Part shown: one piece after another, positions 1 to 9,844 of the stretch
How the letters are laid out: each line of letters starts with the position of its first letter
How positions within the stretch are numbered: position 1 is the stretch's first letter
Assembly: GCA_035546355.1 (NCBI GenBank)
Contig: DATKEH010000009.1
Span: forward strand, 1 to 24,745
DNA from: DATKEH01 sp035546355
Lineage (GTDB): Bacteria > Acidobacteriota > Thermoanaerobaculia > Multivoradales > JAIOJS01
Direction of reading: 5' to 3'
DNA: 24,745 bases
Position numbers and translations under genes: made by a program
The notes under the pieces: generated by a model
Seen by the model: the letters and a program-made list of their open reading frames with translations, nothing else
The model's database searches: none
Told to the model about the DNA's origin: nothing

Positions 1-425
1 GGGTCGGGCGGCGCGCCGGCGACCGGCGCCGCGGGGATTCCCCGTTCGAGCGCCAGCTCGATGGCGCGCTCCACGGGGATGCTGGCGACACCGCCCTGCT
101 GGTCGAGCCAGCGGTAGGCGTGGAGGGCCTCCTCCTCTGCCGCGCGCAGCGCCGCGAGCTCCCTCTCCGGCGTCGCCAGCAGGCGTGGCCCCGGCACCAT
201 CGGCGCCTGCCGCGCCTCCGGGATCACCGGCGCCGGCGGCTCCGCCCGCTGGTGCCAGCCGCGCAGCATCACCAGCAGGCCCCAGCCGACCAACGCGCCG
301 AGGATCGCCAGCCCGCCCAGGCCGGCGCCGATCCACAGGATGGTGCGGATGCGGATCTCGGCATCGAACGGCTGATGCTCGACGCCGTGCTCCGCCGCCG
401 GCCGGTGGTCGCCGGGCGCGCTCAT
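1..425 (-). CDS. Small membrane-anchored protein of the ACIII/oxidase cluster (partial, C-terminus off the window)
   Basis: This frame runs from an ATG at 425 to the left edge without a stop, giving 141 residues. Its ATG overlaps the actF stop as ATGA (425-422), so it is very probably translationally coupled to actF. The first ~30 residues are hydrophilic. One transmembrane helix follows at about residues 31-56 (IRTILWIGAGLGGLAILGAL is its first part). After it come a proline-rich linker and a soluble domain containing YRWLDQQGGVASIPVERAIE. That motif resembles a conserved patch in small uncharacterised proteins encoded beside cytochrome c oxidase genes, which I recall from family knowledge and have not searched. 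The protein is predicted to be anchored in the inner membrane with the C-terminal domain outside. Its function is unknown. A role in ACIII or oxidase assembly is inferred from position only. The next genes leftward would be expected to be oxidase subunits. Confidence 0.8.
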   Translation of the reverse strand, partial: MSAPGDHRPAAEHGVEHQPFDAEIRIRTILWIGAGLGGLAILGALVGWGLLVMLRGWHQRAEPPAPVIPEARQAPMVPGPRLLATPERELAALRAAEEEALHAYRWLDQQGGVASIPVERAIELALERGIPAAPVAGAPPD

Positions 426-1615
426 GGCCTCAGGGCCTCGGCGAGGAACGGGTCGCGCAGCGGCAGCAGGGGACGCTGGCGCAGCTGCGAGAGGAAGAAC
501 CACACCCAGATCCCGCCCATCCCCAGCACCGCGGCGAGGTCGAGCCACAAGCCGGTGAGGAGGTGGTGCGGCGCGGCGCCGTGCTGGGCCTGCAGGGTAG
601 GGGCGACGTGCCAGTAGAAATCGAGCCAGCGTACCGCCAGCAGCCACAGCGCCACCTTGACGAGAGTGCGGGCCCGCTTCTTGAGGTCGGACGACAGCAG
701 CAGCAGGAACGGCACCGCGAAGTGCCCGAGCAGCAGCGCCAGGCTCACCAGCTCCCAACCCGCTCCCAGGCGGCGCAGGTAGAAGGGGATCTCCTCGGGG
801 AGGTTCGCCCCCCAGATCAGCAGCAACTGCGAGATCGACAGGTAGGCCCAGAGCATGACGAAGGCCAGCAGCAGCTTGCCGTAGTCGTGAAAGTGGTGGG
901 CCTGCAACGCCCCCGCCATCGGCTCGCGCTGCGCCAGCCAGAAGGCCACGACGATGGCGAAGGTGAGCCCCGACAGCGCCATGCCCGCCAGGAACCACAG
1001 CCCGAACAGGCTCGAGAACCAGTGCGGGTCGAGCGACATCAGCCAGTCGATGGCGGCGAAGGTGCCGGTGAGGGCGAGGGCGAGGAAGCCCACCGCCGAC
1101 CACGCCTGCATGCGGCGGAACAGCGCCGGGTCGCCGCTCTCGTCCTGGCGCCGGGACAGCCGGGTCAGCCGCCAGGCGATGAGGATCCACACCGCGAAGT
1201 ACAGGGCCGCCCGCGCCGCCCAGAAGGGCACGTTGAGGTAGGCCGCCTTGCGCTGCAGGATCTCGTCATCGCCGGGCTCCACCCAATGGTAGAGGTCGTG
1301 GAGGCCGAGCAGCAGGGGGAGGAAGAGCACCAGTAGCAGGGGCAGCGTGCGCGCCGCCGCCTCGAAGGTGCGGCGGGCCATCACCCCCCAGGCGCCGCGG
1401 GTCAGATGGTGCAGCATCGACAGGCCGAAGCAGCCGAGGGCGACCGCCAGCCAGAACAGGAAGGCCACCAGGTAGGCCTGGAAGAAGTGGGCGCGGTCCC
1501 ACAGCAGCCCGGCGACGGCGACGAGCGAGGCGACGACGCCCACCACCAGCGCCCTCCGCTGCAGGCGGGAGAGCTCGGGCGGAGCGGTGAACGAGCGTTC
1601 GACGGTCGCGTCCAT
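422..1615 (-). CDS. actF: Alternative complex III membrane subunit ActF
   Basis: This 397-residue polytopic membrane protein has about ten predicted helices and sits at the position of ActF in the ACIII operon. ActF and ActC are NrfD-like membrane subunits of the quinol:cytochrome c/oxidase oxidoreductase. Visible family features include the GCFGLSMLHHLTRGAWGVMARR segment region (residues ~60-82), the LHDLYHWVEP stretch, the IDWLMSLDPHWFSS segment and the HHFHDYGKLLLAFVMLWAYL segment, all typical of ActF. The ATG at 1615 lies 20 bases after the actE stop. The stop overlaps the start of the next small membrane gene. ActF is one of two membrane subunits, and ActC is the better-supported quinol-binding one. 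Length is near the usual ~400 residues. Identification is firm from both sequence and operon order. Confidence 0.95.
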   Translation of the reverse strand: MDATVERSFTAPPELSRLQRRALVVGVVASLVAVAGLLWDRAHFFQAYLVAFLFWLAVALGCFGLSMLHHLTRGAWGVMARRTFEAAARTLPLLLVLFLPLLLGLHDLYHWVEPGDDEILQRKAAYLNVPFWAARAALYFAVWILIAWRLTRLSRRQDESGDPALFRRMQAWSAVGFLALALTGTFAAIDWLMSLDPHWFSSLFGLWFLAGMALSGLTFAIVVAFWLAQREPMAGALQAHHFHDYGKLLLAFVMLWAYLSISQLLLIWGANLPEEIPFYLRRLGAGWELVSLALLLGHFAVPFLLLLSSDLKKRARTLVKVALWLLAVRWLDFYWHVAPTLQAQHGAAPHHLLTGLWLDLAAVLGMGGIWVWFFLSQLRQRPLLPLRDPFLAEALRP

Positions 1616-1635
1616 GACTGATGCGGCGTCCCCGC

Positions 1636-2334
1636 CTAAGGGCCGGGCCGTTCCCCTCCCGCCGCCGGCGGCACTGCGGCGACGTCCGCAGTAGCTCGCT
1701 CCAGGGCCTCGCGGTCGACCTCGGAGAGCTCGCCCGCGGCGGTGTTCTGGCTGAGCTGCAGGACCTGGACGTAGGCCGCGATGGCCCAGCGGTCCTCGGG
1801 TGAGATCTGGCTGGCGTAGCTCGGCATGACGCCGAAGCCGACCGCCATCACGTCGACGAAGTAGCCGGCCGGTTGCTGGCGCAGCCGCTCCTGGTGCAGG
1901 CTCGGCGGCTGCTTGAAGCCGCGGCGAGTGACCATCCCCTGGCCGTCGCCGAGACGGCCGTGGCAGGGAGAGCAGAACACGTCGTAGCGCTCGCGGCCCC
2001 GCTCGAGCAGCGGCCGCGACAGGGGCATCGGCAGAGTGGCGACGAAGTCGCCGGCCTCGTCCCTGCCGGTGGTGAGCCGCACGTCCTCGCGCAGGAAGCC
2101 GCGCGGCACCGTGCCGGCCACCGGTTGCCGCGAGGCCATGCCGTCGGCGAAGAAGGCGCTCGCCTCGAGCGGCTCGTAGCGCGGCTGGTCGTGCATGTCC
2201 TGCCGGCAGGCGGCGAGCGGCGCGAGCAGCGCGAGGATCACCGCGGCCGCCACCCCGGGGCGCCGTGAGGCGCCCCCGGGGGCCGGCCTGCGCGGCGGCC
2301 GCCTCCGCCAGTCCTGGCGGCGCTCAGTACTCAA
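1636..2334 (-). CDS. actE: Alternative complex III monoheme cytochrome c subunit ActE (lipoprotein)
   Basis: This is a mono-heme c-type cytochrome subunit of ACIII. From a TTG start at 2334 the product is 232 residues. A hydrophobic signal with lipobox LAAC (Cys about 43) predicts export and lipid anchoring on the periplasmic side. The heme site is CSPCH (about residues 121-125), and MPSYA around residue 170 supplies the likely distal methionine ligand. The start is uncertain. The frame is open up to a GTG at 2355, but TTG at 2334 has GGAGG nine bases upstream. A GTG just before the hydrophobic core would give a shorter signal lacking positive charge. With the TTG start the gene overlaps actD by 11 bases. 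In the complex, ActE is thought to accept electrons from the ActA/ActB side and deliver them to the oxidase or to a soluble cytochrome. Confidence 0.93.
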   Translation of the reverse strand: MSTERRQDWRRRPPRRPAPGGASRRPGVAAAVILALLAPLAACRQDMHDQPRYEPLEASAFFADGMASRQPVAGTVPRGFLREDVRLTTGRDEAGDFVATLPMPLSRPLLERGRERYDVFCSPCHGRLGDGQGMVTRRGFKQPPSLHQERLRQQPAGYFVDVMAVGFGVMPSYASQISPEDRWAIAAYVQVLQLSQNTAAGELSEVDREALERATADVAAVPPAAGGERPGP

Positions 2335-2868
2335 CTTCGCTGACCTCCGCCGCACCCAGGCCCGACAGCAGCCGACGGGTCTCGTCGGGGTCGAACGCCG
2401 GGTCCTGCGCCTCGATCACCAGGAAGTAGCGGTCCCGCGAAGCGAAGCTGAAACGCGGCGAGTTGAACACCGGATGGTAGGGCATCGGCAGCCCGTTGAG
2501 CGCGAGCATCCCCAGCACCGCCACCAGGGCGGCGAACAGGATGGTCATCTCGAAGGTGACCGGGATGAAGGCCGGCCAGCTGTTGAGCGGCCGGCCGCCG
2601 ACGTTGAGCGGATACTCGATCACCGACACCCAGTACTGCAGGCCGAAGCCGACGATCGCTCCGACGACGCCGCCGATCAGCACCAGCAGCGGCAGTCGCG
2701 AGCGGTGGTGGCCGGCGGCGTGCGCCAGCTCCTCGATCGGGTAGGGGGCGTAGGCGTCCAGATCGCGATAGCCGCGCTCGCGCACCGCCCGGGTGGCGGC
2801 GATCAACGGCCCCGGCGAGTCGAACTCCGCCATCAGCCCGTACAGGCGGCCGCCGCTCTCCTCGTAGC

Positions 2869-2872
<4 letters not shown>
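2324..2872 (-). CDS. actD: Alternative complex III subunit ActD (DUF3341)
   Basis: This 182-residue membrane protein begins at a GTG (2872) overlapping the actC stop as GTGA. A GGAGGAGAGGGA purine tract within the actC end serves as ribosome binding site. The N-terminal cytoplasmic part carries LYGLMAEFDSPGPLIAATR and the YAPYPIEEL motif typical of DUF3341 proteins. Two transmembrane helices follow (about LLVLIGGVVGAIVGFGLQYW and FEMTILFAALVAVLGMLAL), then a short C-terminal domain with PVFNSPRF and DRYFLVIEA. ActD is a structural membrane subunit without cofactors. Length matches the family (~170-200 residues). The sequence motifs and position between actC and actE make the call secure. Confidence 0.94.
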
Positions 2873-4253
<1,381 letters not shown>

Positions 4254-4257
<4 letters not shown>

Positions 4258-7200
4258 GCCTCGAGCTCCGGGTTGGGGTTGCGGATCCGCCCCATGTAGG
4301 TGGTGCGCGGCCGCGTGTTGACGTCCTCGAGCAGCCCGTAGTCGAGGGGCTGCGCCTTCCAGCGGGCGACCTCGGTGCTCGCGTCGTTGATGTCGCCGAA
4401 GACGATGGCGCCGGTGGGGCAGGCCTGCTGGCAGGCGGTCTGGATCTCGCCGTCGGCGATGGATCGGTCCTCCCGGCCCGCCGCGATGCGCGCATGGTTG
4501 ATGCGCTGCACGCAGTAGGTGCACTTCTCCATCACGCCGCGGAAGCGGACGCTGACGTCGGGGTTGCGCTGCAGCTTGAGCGACTCGGTCTGCCAGTCGG
4601 AGAACTTGTAGAAGTTGAAGCGGCGGACCTTGTAGGGGCAGTTGTTGGAGCAGTAGCGGGTGCCGACGCAGCGGTTGTACACCATGTCGTTGAGCCCCTC
4701 GTCGCTGTGGACGGTGGCCGCCACCGGGCACACCACCTCGCAGGGGGCGGTCTCGCAGTGCATGCAGGGCACCGGCTGGTTGTAGACCCCCTCCGGCTCG
4801 TCGGCAGACGGGCCCTTGAAGTACTGGTCGATGCGCAGCCAGTGCATCTCGCGGCCGGCCAGCACCTGCTCCTTGCCGACCACCGCGATGTTGTTCTCGC
4901 TCTGGCACGCCACCACGCAGGCGTTGCAGCCGGTGCAGGAGGAGAGGTCGATGCCCATCCCCCAGGCGTAGCCCGCGTACTCCCATTTGGGGTACAGGGT
5001 CATCTCTTCGTCGGGAGCGTGCACGTGAGCGTGGACGAAGCCGGGGTTGTCCGCGTATTCCGCGACTGTCGCCTCGCGCACCAGGTGGCGATTCTCCATC
5101 GAGAAGTGCCCCTGCGTAGAGGCCAGGGCGTACGCTTCGCCCGTCGGCTGCAGGCTCACGCCGCGCTGCTGCCACAGACCCTGGCGGGTGCGCAGCCGGT
5201 AGGCGTCGAAGCCGTGCCCTTCGGCCACCGGCCCGCCGCGGGTGCGGCCATGGCCGAGGTGGAGGGTCACCGCCCCGTCGGCCTGACCCGGAGTGATCCA
5301 CACCGGGACCTCCAGATAGCTCGCGCCGACGGTGACCCGCACCATCGGGTGCCGATCGCGGTTGCGGCCGGTACGCTGCTCGTCGATGCCCAGCTGGCGC
5401 GCGGTGGCGGGCGACACCAGCAGGGCGTTGTCCCAGGTCAACTTGGTGAAGGGCTTGGGGCACTCCTGCAGCCAGGCGTTGCCGGCGAAGCGGCCGTCCC
5501 ACAGGGTGGGGTCGGGACGAAACAGCAGCGTGTACTCGGCCGCCGGGCTGGCGACCCGCTCGCTCAGTCGTTGCACCGCCGCCGCCACCGCCCCGCCCGC
5601 CGCGGCGCCCGCCGCCGGCAGCGCGGTGTCGGGCACGGTGCCTTCGTGCAGCGCCCGCCGCCAGGCCGCTTCGGAGCCGAGCTGCGGCAGCCAGTGCTCG
5701 CGCACGATGTCGTAGCCGAGAGCCCCGGGTCTCCCCTCGACGATCGCCAGCAGCTCGTGCGGCGAGCGGCTGCCGTAGAGGGGCTCGATCAGCGGCTGCT
5801 GGATGGTGACCGTGCCGTCGAAGGCGCGGGCGTCCCCCCAGGCCTCCAGGTAGTGCGTCGCCGGGATGTGCCAGTGGCAGTAGGCCGAGGTCTCGTTCTC
5901 CACCAGGCCGTAGTGGATGCGCAGCCGCGCCTCCTCGTGGCGCAGGGCATCTGCGAACCCGAGGTCGGCGGGTGCGTCGTAGACCGGGTTGCCGCCCAGG
6001 ATCAGCAGCACTTCGACCCGCCCCTGCCGCAGGTCGTCGGCGAGGGCGGCCAGATCGGCGATCTGATCGGAGGGGGCGGCCGCGACCGGCGCGGTGGCGT
6101 GCACCGTGCTGCCGAAATTACCGAGCCGCTGGTTCATCGCGTGCGCCAGCACGTGGAGCTCGGGGGAGGTCCACTCGCCGGCGACGACCAGGCTCTCCCC
6201 TGGGTGGCGGAGCAGGTCCTGGGCCACCGCCCGCGCCCACGTCCCGAGCTGCCGGTCGAGGCCCGCCGGCGGCGTGGCGCCGAGCCCCATCTCGGCGGCG
6301 AGCGCCAGGGCCAGCGCCTCGATCCGCTCGGGGCGGAGGCGCAGCCGGTGGTCGGCCAGCGTGCCGGTCGGCGTCGGCGTGCTCTCCACCGCGTAGAGGC
6401 GGTTCATCTCCCGCCGTTCCCACACCCGGCGCCACTGGGCGAACTGGCGCGCGTAGCGCACGCTGCCGGGCTCCCCGGCGAGGAGGTCGCAATCGAGCGC
6501 CAGGATCACCCGCGCCCGCGAGAGGTCGTAGTGGACCTCGGCCCAGCTTCCGAACGCGGCGCGCGCCCCCGCCCGTGCCAGGTGGCGGCCGGCCGGGTCG
6601 TACTGCACCCACCGCGCTCGAGAAAACCGCTGCCGCACGGCGTCCATCTGCGCCGCCAGCGTGGGCGAGGTGACGGTTTCGGTGAGGATCCGCAGCCCGG
6701 CGCCCGCCGTTCCCTCCTGGGCGCCGAGCGCGGTCGCCAGCGAGTCGACGAACGCGCTCCAGGTGCGGATCCGCCCCAGGTGTCTGACCGCCTGCGAGCG
6801 ATGGGGGTCGTAGAGGTCCAGCACCGACGCCTGGGTCAGCACGTCGGTGGCGCCGAGGCTGGCAGGGTGCTGTGGATTGCCCTCGATCTTGGTGGGGCGC
6901 CCCATGTGGCTCTCCACCAGCACGCCGGTGGCGTAGCCGCCCAGGGTGGCGGCGGTGGCGAAGTACAGCGGTTTGCCGGGGACGATCTCCTCGGGCTGCC
7001 GCACGTAGGGGACGATGGTCTCCAGGGGCTGTCGGGTACAGGCGCCCAGCCCGCCGAGCGCCAGCGAGCCGCCCATCAGCTGTAGGAACCGGCGGCGGTC
7101 GACGCCCTCGCCGAGGGGTACCGCCTGGCGCGGGAACTCCCGTTCGAGAGTGTCGAGGAAGGCGTCGGAGCCGGCCAGCTCGTCGAGGCTGCGCCAGAAG

Positions 7201-7277
7201 GGGGAGCTCTCCCCGGCCGGTCTCGACGCCGCGGCGTCGCGCTCTGGTTTCGGATCCCTGGTGCGGTGGTCGCGCAT
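4254..7277 (-). CDS. actB: Alternative complex III iron-sulfur/molybdopterin-like subunit ActB
   Basis: The 1007-residue product fuses a MopB-type (molybdopterin oxidoreductase-like) region with a C-terminal ferredoxin domain. ActB proteins are known to lack the Mo cofactor. The ATG at 7277 begins MRDHRTRDPK and leads to the typical FWRSLDELAG segment. A twin-arginine motif DRRRFLQLMGG follows (residues 60-70), then a lipobox-like LGAC ending at Cys80. The ferredoxin part (about residues 780-950) has CTGCNACVVAC, CMHCETAPCEVVC, CVGTRYCSNNC, CTYC and CQQAC. This arrangement fits three [4Fe-4S] and one [3Fe-4S] clusters, as known for ActB. The open frame extends upstream of this ATG, but the residues there lie inside actA and read as noise. 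The gene follows actA by 14 bases and overlaps actC. Confidence 0.96.
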
Positions 7278-7291
7278 CGCGTCTCTTTGTC

Positions 7292-7942
7292 TCAGCGGTG
7301 GCAGATCGAGCAGCTGGTCTTGCTCTGGATGCCGTACTCCTGCACCAGCGCCGCCCGCTGCTGCCGCGACAGGGTCGCCGGGTTCCAGGCGACGTTGAAG
7401 ACCTCGGAGCGCGGCCGTACGAAGCGCGCCGGGTCGCGATGGCAGGCGAGACACCACTCCATCTTCAGGCTCACCGCCTTGGTGGTCAGCGGCATGGCGT
7501 CGATCTCGCCGTGGCAGGTGGTGCAGCCGATGCCCTTGGCGACGTGGATGCTGTGGTCGAAGTAGACGAAGTCTGGGAGGTCGTAGACGCGGGTCCACGA
7601 CAGCGGCTTGCCGCTGCGGAAGCTCTCGAGCACCGGCTCGAGCATCGGCGCGTCGGCGAACAGCTGCGAGTGACAGTTCATGCAGGTGGTGGTCGGCGGA
7701 ATGCCGGCGAAGGAGCTGGTTTCCACCGAGGTGTGGCAGTAGCGGCAGTCGATCCCCACCTCCCCCACGTGATGGTCGTGGCTGAACTTGATCGGCTGCT
7801 CGAACACCACGTTCTCCCGCGTCACCGGGGCCGAGCGATCCAGGGCGGCGGCGAGCCAGACCCCGAAGGCGACGAAGAAGATCGCCCCGAAGATACTGAC
7901 CCGGGAGATCGTGTTGGTGCTGGGGTGAAAGATCTGCGACAT
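7292..7942 (-). CDS. actA: Alternative complex III pentaheme cytochrome c subunit ActA
   Basis: The product has 216 residues from ATG 7942 and is the first gene of the act operon. It has one N-terminal membrane segment (IFGAIFFVAFGVWLAAALD, residues ~17-35), which acts as signal or anchor. Five heme c motifs follow: CRYCH (66-70), CMNCH (87-91), CTTCH (140-144), CLACH (164-168) and CSICH (211-215, almost at the C-terminus). Five hemes match ActA, which carries electrons from the iron-sulfur clusters of ActB toward ActE in the periplasm. A GTG at 7957 is an alternative start that adds five residues; neither has a clear Shine-Dalgarno sequence. Upstream lies a region with two palindromes that probably controls the operon. 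Identification is secure. Confidence 0.95.
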   Translation of the reverse strand: MSQIFHPSTNTISRVSIFGAIFFVAFGVWLAAALDRSAPVTRENVVFEQPIKFSHDHHVGEVGIDCRYCHTSVETSSFAGIPPTTTCMNCHSQLFADAPMLEPVLESFRSGKPLSWTRVYDLPDFVYFDHSIHVAKGIGCTTCHGEIDAMPLTTKAVSLKMEWCLACHRDPARFVRPRSEVFNVAWNPATLSRQQRAALVQEYGIQSKTSCSICHR

Positions 7943-7954
7943 CGGCCGGCCGAT
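7941..7954. repeat. 14-bp perfect palindrome over the actA start codon
   Basis: ATCGGCCGGCCGAT is self-complementary (7941-7954) and overlaps the first bases of the actA ATG and its leader. In mRNA it could form a short stem at the translation start. GC-rich palindromes of this size can occur by chance here, so a function is only a possibility. Confidence 0.4.
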
Positions 7955-7989
7955 CACGTTATCCGAGCGCGAGACGGGCGCGCAAGGAA

Positions 7990-8009
7990 CTTGTGACGAC
8001 CGTCACAAG
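7990..8009. promoter_or_regulatory. CRP/FNR-family-like operator upstream of the act operon
   Basis: The arms CTTGTGACG (7990-7998) and CGTCACAAG (8001-8009) are perfect reverse complements around a 2-base centre. Inside them is TGTGA-N6-TCACA (7992-8007), the exact core pattern recognised by CRP and its relatives in other bacteria. It lies about 50 bases upstream of the actA start, with a plausible -10 (TAACGT or GATAAC, 7956-7963) between. Regulation of the act operon by a CRP/FNR-family protein is inferred. The regulator is not encoded in the window. The element could instead act as a terminator stem for ctaB, although no T-run follows it. Confidence 0.65.
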
Positions 8010-8025
8010 CTACCCGATCGGGTAG
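8010..8025. promoter_or_regulatory. Second perfect palindrome abutting the CRP-like site
   Basis: CTACCCGATCGGGTAG is a perfect 16-bp palindrome that begins on the base right after the CRP-like element ends. It is in the 117-base gap between ctaB and actA. It may be an operator for a second dimeric regulator, or form part of a ctaB transcript end. I do not recognise a specific regulator for it. Confidence 0.5.
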
Positions 8026-8059
8026 GGACCGGTCAAGGAGTAGCGGAGCCCAGGGCCTC

Positions 8060-8950
8060 CTACTGCAGCAGCCTGTCCAGCGCCAGGGCGGCGAGCACCG
8101 CGGGCAGGTAGAGCACCGAAGCGATCATCATGCGGCGGGCGTTGCGGTGGCTGCGGTCGAGGGCGAAGGCGGCGCAGGTAGAGAAGAACAGGGCGCCGGC
8201 GACGAGGGCCCCCGCCACGTGCACCGCCCCGGTGACGCCGAGCGCCGAGGGCAGCAGGCTCACCGGCACCAGCGCGGCGCAGTAGAACAGCGCCTGTCGT
8301 GCGGTGCGGATCCCATTCGGGTCGCCCACCGACAGCATGGGAAACCCACCGCGCTCGTAGTCGCCTCGGTAGAGCCAGGCGATCGACAGGAAGTGGGGCA
8401 TCTGCCACAGGAACAGCAGAGCGAACAGCGCCCAGGCACCGGCGTGCAGCTCGCCGTGCACCGCCGCCCAGCCGATGAGCGGCGGCACCGCGCCGGGGAA
8501 CGCCCCGACCACCGTCGCCAGCGAGCTGGCGCGCTTGAGCGGGGTGTAGACGAAGACGTAGCCGGCGAGCGTCGCGGCGGCGAGGAGCGCGGCGAGCAGG
8601 TTGGCGGCGACGGCGAGCTGCAGCAGGCCCAGCACCGCCAGGGCCACCCCCAGCATGAGCGCCAGGTCGGGATGCATCCGCCCCGACGGGATCGGGCGCT
8701 GCGCGGTGCGCCGCATGCGGGCGTCGTGCTCCCGCTCGACCACCTGGTTGAGCGCTCCCGCCCCGCCGGCCACCAGGGCGGTCCCCAGCAGGGTGTTCAC
8801 CCACAGGGCCAGGGGCAGGGACTGCCGCGACGCCAGCAGCAGCCCGACAGCCGTGGTCAGGACCACCATCGCAGCGATCCCGGACTTGGTCAGCTCGGCG
8901 ATGTCGCGCAGGCGCAAGCCGGGAGTGACGGCGACGGAGCCTGCCCACAT
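8060..8950 (-). CDS. ctaB: Protoheme IX farnesyltransferase (heme O synthase)
   Basis: The 296-residue UbiA-family membrane prenyltransferase converts heme B to heme O, the step needed for heme-copper oxidases of the aa3/bo3 type. The key active-site segment is NQVVEREHDARMRRTAQRP (about residues 68-86), with the N-x(n)-D pattern and the RTxxRP signature of CtaB/Cox10. Further conserved stretches are YTPLKR, VGAFPGAVPPLIGWAA and FLWQMPHFLSIAWLYRGDYERGGFPML, which is characteristic of heme O synthases. The ATG at 8950 is preferred over in-frame starts further upstream (up to 9013). Those would run into the divergent sco gene, and a -10-like TACACT sits eight bases before 8950. The gene is co-directional with the act operon but separated from it by a 117-base regulatory gap. 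No ctaA is seen in the window. Confidence 0.95.
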   Translation of the reverse strand: MWAGSVAVTPGLRLRDIAELTKSGIAAMVVLTTAVGLLLASRQSLPLALWVNTLLGTALVAGGAGALNQVVEREHDARMRRTAQRPIPSGRMHPDLALMLGVALAVLGLLQLAVAANLLAALLAAATLAGYVFVYTPLKRASSLATVVGAFPGAVPPLIGWAAVHGELHAGAWALFALLFLWQMPHFLSIAWLYRGDYERGGFPMLSVGDPNGIRTARQALFYCAALVPVSLLPSALGVTGAVHVAGALVAGALFFSTCAAFALDRSHRNARRMMIASVLYLPAVLAALALDRLLQ

Positions 8951-8958
8951 GGAGGGGT

Positions 8959-8985
8959 AGTGTATCTCGCGCCGCGAGGGATAAT
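8959..8985. promoter_or_regulatory. Divergent leaderless-type promoter pair for ctaB and sco
   Basis: On the minus strand a -10-like TACACT (8964-8959) ends eight bases before the ctaB ATG at 8950. On the plus strand GATAAT (8980-8985) ends six bases before the sco ATG at 8992. Transcription would start at or close to the start codons, giving leaderless or almost leaderless messages. No clear -35 elements are seen. For sco, a GAGGG about ten bases before the ATG could be a weak ribosome binding site if a leader exists. Confidence 0.55.
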
Positions 8986-8991
8986 CGCCTG

Positions 8992-9699
8992 ATGCCCACC
9001 GCGAGAGACCCATCCGGCGCAGCGCCGCCGTCGAGCCCGTCGCCCGCCCGGCCGAGCGAGCCGGTGGGTCAGCCGCGCGAGGTGCGGTGGCTGCGTTGGT
9101 CGCTGTGGGCGCTGCTGGTGATGGTGCTGCTCGGCCTGCTGCTGGTGTGGTGGCGTGCGGGCGGGGCCAGCGGCCCCGCGGCGCAGCCGGCGGTCCTCGG
9201 CGAGGTGCCGGGATTTCGGCTGGTCGACCAGCACGGGGCGGTGGTGAGCCATCGCGACCTCGCGGGGTCGCCCTGGGTCGCCGATCTGATCTTCACCCGC
9301 TGCACCCTGTCCTGCCCGCGAATGACCGAGCGCATGCGGGCCCTCGGCGCGCTGCTGCCGGCTGCGGTGCGGCGGGTGTCGATCTCGGTCGACCCCGACC
9401 ACGACACCTCCGAGGTGCTCGCTGCCTACGCCAGCTCCCAACGCGCCGACTGGACCTTCCTCACCGGTGAGCGGCAGGAGATCTGGGAGCTGGCGATCGG
9501 CGGCTTCAAGCTGGGGGTCAGCGAGACACCTGCCGACGACCCCCGGGCCCTGCAGGAGCCGATCACCCACAGCACCCGCTTCGTCCTCGTCGACGACCGC
9601 GGCCGCATCCGCGGCTATTACGACGGCTTCGATGGCGAAGCCGTGCGACAGCTGGTGCGCGACGCCCGCCGCCTCGCCGAGCTGGCCGCACGGCGTTAG
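8992..9699 (+). CDS. sco: SCO1/SenC-family copper chaperone for cytochrome oxidase
   Basis: The 235-residue protein belongs to the thioredoxin-fold SCO1/SenC/PrrC family, which delivers copper to or reduces the CuA site of cytochrome c oxidase. A proline-rich cytoplasmic N-terminus (~30 residues) precedes one transmembrane anchor (about residues 32-54). The periplasmic domain shows FTRCTLSCPRMT with the copper-binding CxxxC (Cys104, Cys108), the SISVDPDHDT motif and the conserved histidine in ITHSTRFVLVD (His193). All three metal ligands are present. It is divergent from ctaB across a 41-base gap, so heme and copper assembly genes probably share control. A diheme cytochrome c follows on the same strand. 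Confidence 0.95.
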   Translation: MPTARDPSGAAPPSSPSPARPSEPVGQPREVRWLRWSLWALLVMVLLGLLLVWWRAGGASGPAAQPAVLGEVPGFRLVDQHGAVVSHRDLAGSPWVADLIFTRCTLSCPRMTERMRALGALLPAAVRRVSISVDPDHDTSEVLAAYASSQRADWTFLTGERQEIWELAIGGFKLGVSETPADDPRALQEPITHSTRFVLVDDRGRIRGYYDGFDGEAVRQLVRDARRLAELAARR

Positions 9700-9844
9700 G
9701 GGAATGCGCGGCAGAGGGCCGGCCCAGCCGCGGCCGCGGAGAGGACTGCGCCTGCGGTTGGTCCTGCACCTCCCCCGAGGGGTGGCGCGGAGGCGCGGCG
9801 TGGTCGCTACCATCGGGGTATCCTGACCCCAGGGAGGGATCGCC

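Noticed and set aside
4494..7085. An 863-codon plus-strand open frame opposite actB
   Set aside because: It is a codon-bias shadow of actB, with low-complexity Val/Ala/Gly/His composition and no motif.
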